From positions 1 to 5,220 of the forward strand of contig CATNEU010000131.1 in assembly GCA_950097605.1 (NCBI GenBank): DNA of 5,220 bases, written 5' to 3'. A program made the translations under genes and the position numbers. Every line of letters starts with the position of its first letter. The first letter of the stretch is position 1. Shown piece after piece: positions 4,822 to 5,220 of this stretch. Origin of the DNA: an uncultured Oscillospiraceae bacterium. Lineage in GTDB: Bacteria; Bacillota; Clostridia; Oscillospirales; Ruminococcaceae. The notes under the pieces were generated by a model. That model made no database searches. It had not been told where the DNA came from and worked only from the letters and a program-made list of their open reading frames with translations.

Positions 4822-5220
4822 AAGAAATTCTCGATTCTCGGCTCTACAGGCTCGATCGGCACCCAGGCGCTGGATGTGGCGAGAAAGCTGGGGCTGCGCG
4901 TGACGGCGCTGACGGCGCATTCCAATACGGCGCTGCTTGCAAAACAGGCGCGGGAGTTCGGCGTTTCGCATGTCTGTATTGCAGACGAAACGCGGTACCA
5001 GGACCTCAAGACCCGCCTGGCCGATACAAACGTTGAAATCCTGGCTGGGGAGCAGGGCCTGTGCGAGACCGCCGCGCTTGCCGAGCCGGACATTGTGCTC
5101 AACAGCGTGGTCGGCATGGTGGGGCTGCGGCCCACGCTCGCTGCAATACAGGCAAAAAAGGATATTGCGCTGGCCAATAAAGAAACACTGGTGGTCGGCG
5201 GCGGGCTTGTGACCGAAAGC
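4819..5220 (+). CDS. dxr: 1-deoxy-D-xylulose 5-phosphate reductoisomerase, N-terminal part (cut by the window edge)
   Basis: Dxr converts 1-deoxy-D-xylulose 5-phosphate to 2-C-methyl-D-erythritol 4-phosphate with NADPH and a divalent metal, the first committed step of the MEP route to isoprenoids. The 134 codons seen are about a third of the usual 380-400 and run to the last base without a stop. The N-terminal Rossmann domain is clear: ILGSTGSIGTQALDV (6-20) carries the GSTGSIG dinucleotide loop, and LNSVVGMVGLRPTLAAI (94-110) followed by KKDIALANKETLV (113-125) is a family hallmark. The metal and fosmidomycin-binding part lies beyond the window. It follows cdsA closely, the usual Firmicutes order, and makes the precursor that the uppS product is built from. 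TTG 4813 is a possible alternative start. Confidence 0.97.
   Translation, partial: MKKFSILGSTGSIGTQALDVARKLGLRVTALTAHSNTALLAKQAREFGVSHVCIADETRYQDLKTRLADTNVEILAGEQGLCETAALAEPDIVLNSVVGMVGLRPTLAAIQAKKDIALANKETLVVGGGLVTES

Overview
The window is a stretch of bacterial chromosome carrying the conserved Firmicutes-type cluster rpsB-tsf-pyrH-frr-uppS-cdsA-dxr, all on the + strand. The gene order, the strong AGGAGG-type ribosome binding sites, the GC-rich codon choice and protein details such as the UppS motif RPSGEYRTSNF suggest a GC-rich member of Clostridia, perhaps of the Ruminococcaceae/Oscillospiraceae. That placement is inferred by eye; no search was run.

Layout: 1-192 is foreign-looking, AT-richer DNA (77 of 190 bases are G or C by hand count) built around a nested inverted and direct repeat. 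At about 190-193 it is joined abruptly to the 3' end of rpsB (ribosomal protein S2), whose first two thirds or more are missing. A hairpin with a weak T-tract separates rpsB from tsf (508-1422, EF-Ts). A strong intrinsic terminator (1445-1484) closes that unit. A good sigma-A-type promoter (1576-1604) then drives pyrH (UMP kinase, probable TTG start at 1632), followed by frr (ribosome recycling factor, 2457-3011) and a second terminator (3032-3064). A 135-base leader precedes uppS (3200-3934), which abuts cdsA (3935-4768). dxr starts 50 bases later and runs off the right edge.

The genes link translation (S2, EF-Ts, RRF) to pyrimidine nucleotide supply (PyrH) and to the membrane and isoprenoid supply for the envelope. 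Dxr makes MEP, an isoprenoid precursor; UppS makes undecaprenyl diphosphate, the carrier-lipid precursor for peptidoglycan; CdsA makes CDP-diacylglycerol for phospholipids.

I see no new biological system in the core cluster. The part that repays attention is the left end: a truncated essential gene, a 26-bp imperfect stem, a 28-base palindrome and a 22-base direct repeat exactly at the join. Reading frames there suggest that a 35-base loop is inverted relative to an original coding sequence. The simplest explanation is a chimeric join (amplification, library or assembly), but a real rearrangement cannot be excluded from the sequence alone.
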